Source: Rickettsiales bacterium (GTDB lineage: Bacteria > Pseudomonadota > Alphaproteobacteria > Rickettsiales > UBA3002). Taken from it: a DNA stretch of 6,389 bases. How positions within the stretch are numbered: position 1 is the first letter of the stretch; every line of letters starts with the position of its first letter. The stretch is taken from the NCBI GenBank assembly GCA_002725445.1, contig PBPD01000013.1:1-6389 (forward strand), written 5' to 3'. The position numbers and the translations under genes are program-made. The notes under the pieces are model-generated. The model searched no databases. It worked only from the letters and a program-made list of their open reading frames with translations, and had not been told where the DNA came from. Shown piece after piece: positions 5,870 to 6,389 of this stretch.

Positions 5870-6388
5870 TTAAGCTGCTTTGCGCTGTCGGCGCAGTTGT
5901 AGTAACATAATGGAACCAAGTACAAGCATGGCAGGAATGTAAAGCCATTCAGGTGCAATGCGATCGCGTGGCTTGCGTACATGCGACACAACATCATCGA
6001 AGAAAACACCTGCGCTATCCACCTCGCTGGCAAACACCACGTCATCCACGATCATCTGCCCGTTTTCCTCACGCAGGATCAGACCGGATTTTTCCAGGCG
6101 CTCTTCGGCACTGTCGCCTTCTGCCACGGTGATCTGCACATACATTTCTTTTGGTTCGCCGATCGCGTCTTCGCCCGCCACTTCAAATTTAAATTTCTCA
6201 CCCGGTGCAAGCGACATGATGACGTTATTAATTTCGGTGCCCGCGACTTCCTTATATGGGGGTGCGATTTGGTTCATCCAGATTTGTGGCAGGAACAAAG
6301 TGAGTGACACCAGCAGCAGTAATACCGACTCGTACCATTTACTGCGCACGAAGAAATAATGCTGTAACGCGGCGGAGAATGCCAGAAT
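5870..6388 (-). CDS. TRAP transporter fused (4TM/12TM) permease, C-terminal end with DUF3394-like domain (5' truncated)
   Basis: The last 172 residues of a longer protein; the frame stays open to the right edge, and the codon at 6347-6349 is an internal GTG, not a start. Visible order: end of a helix reading LAFSAALQHYF, a transmembrane helix YESVLLLLVSLTLFLPQIW at about 19-37, a soluble stretch of roughly 105 residues opening with APPYKEV, then REWLY-type ending: PEWLYIPAMLVLGSIMLL as last membrane helix and a basic tail RRQRKAA, which should be cytoplasmic. This pattern is what I know from fused TRAP permeases that carry DUF3394 at the C-terminus; TRAP systems import organic acids or compatible solutes with a periplasmic binding protein and an ion gradient. 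The downstream Usp gene supports the call. The substrate cannot be inferred. The binding-protein gene, if linked, lies outside the window. Confidence 0.72.
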   Translation of the reverse strand: MLAFSAALQHYFFVRSKWYESVLLLLVSLTLFLPQIWMNQIAPPYKEVAGTEINNVIMSLAPGEKFKFEVAGEDAIGEPKEMYVQITVAEGDSAEERLEKSGLILREENGQMIVDDVVFASEVDSAGVFFDDVVSHVRKPRDRIAPEWLYIPAMLVLGSIMLLQLRRQRKAA

Positions 6389-6389
6389 A

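Noticed and set aside
5859..5948. N-terminal 30-residue extension of the universal stress protein
   Set aside because: It would overlap the permease gene, has no ribosome site and no Usp similarity; the ATG at 5858 has GAGAGG at proper distance and begins exactly at the family's first strand.
5958..6359. Plus-strand open frames across the permease gene
   Set aside because: They are shadows; the minus-strand frame gives membrane helices and the DUF3394-like pattern and continues open to the edge.

Overview
The window reads as an ordinary chromosomal stretch from an alphaproteobacterium of roughly balanced base composition. The pointers are an flhF-flhG pair whose wording (Walker A followed by WFAITLA in FlhG, the TRVDTARRLG block in FlhF) I associate with alphaproteobacteria, a UspF/UspG-type stress protein paired with a fused TRAP permease, and a long-chain polyprenyl diphosphate synthase. 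The exact genus cannot be told from this window.

Layout. Bases 2-3389 (+) are the end of a flagellar operon: the C-terminus of the SRP-type GTPase FlhF (truncated by the left edge), FlhG/FleN (MinD-like ATPase), and a 763-residue FliK-like protein, with gaps of 16 and 9 bases and good Shine-Dalgarno sequences. FlhF and FlhG set flagellum position and number; the third protein probably belongs to the hook/export machinery. Four bases later it meets, head to tail-end, a minus-strand S49 serine peptidase (3394-4287). A 116-base divergent intergenic region with a perfect 16-base dyad (4330-4345) separates this from a plus-strand polyprenyl diphosphate synthase (4404-5414), which supplies the quinone side chain. 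Fifteen bases further come two minus-strand genes forming a unit: the C-terminal end of a fused TRAP transporter permease with a DUF3394-like tail (cut by the right edge) followed 11 bases downstream by a universal stress protein.

What stands out is inside the FliK-like protein: a 227-residue stretch with no charged residue at all, three tandem copies of a roughly 50-residue Ala/Thr/Gln unit whose copies show very uneven DNA divergence, and two gapless-alignable beta-rich modules flanking that stretch. The dyad between the peptidase and the synthase genes is the clearest candidate regulatory site. I see no RNA gene, insertion sequence, CRISPR array or attachment site, and no convincing undescribed multi-gene system.
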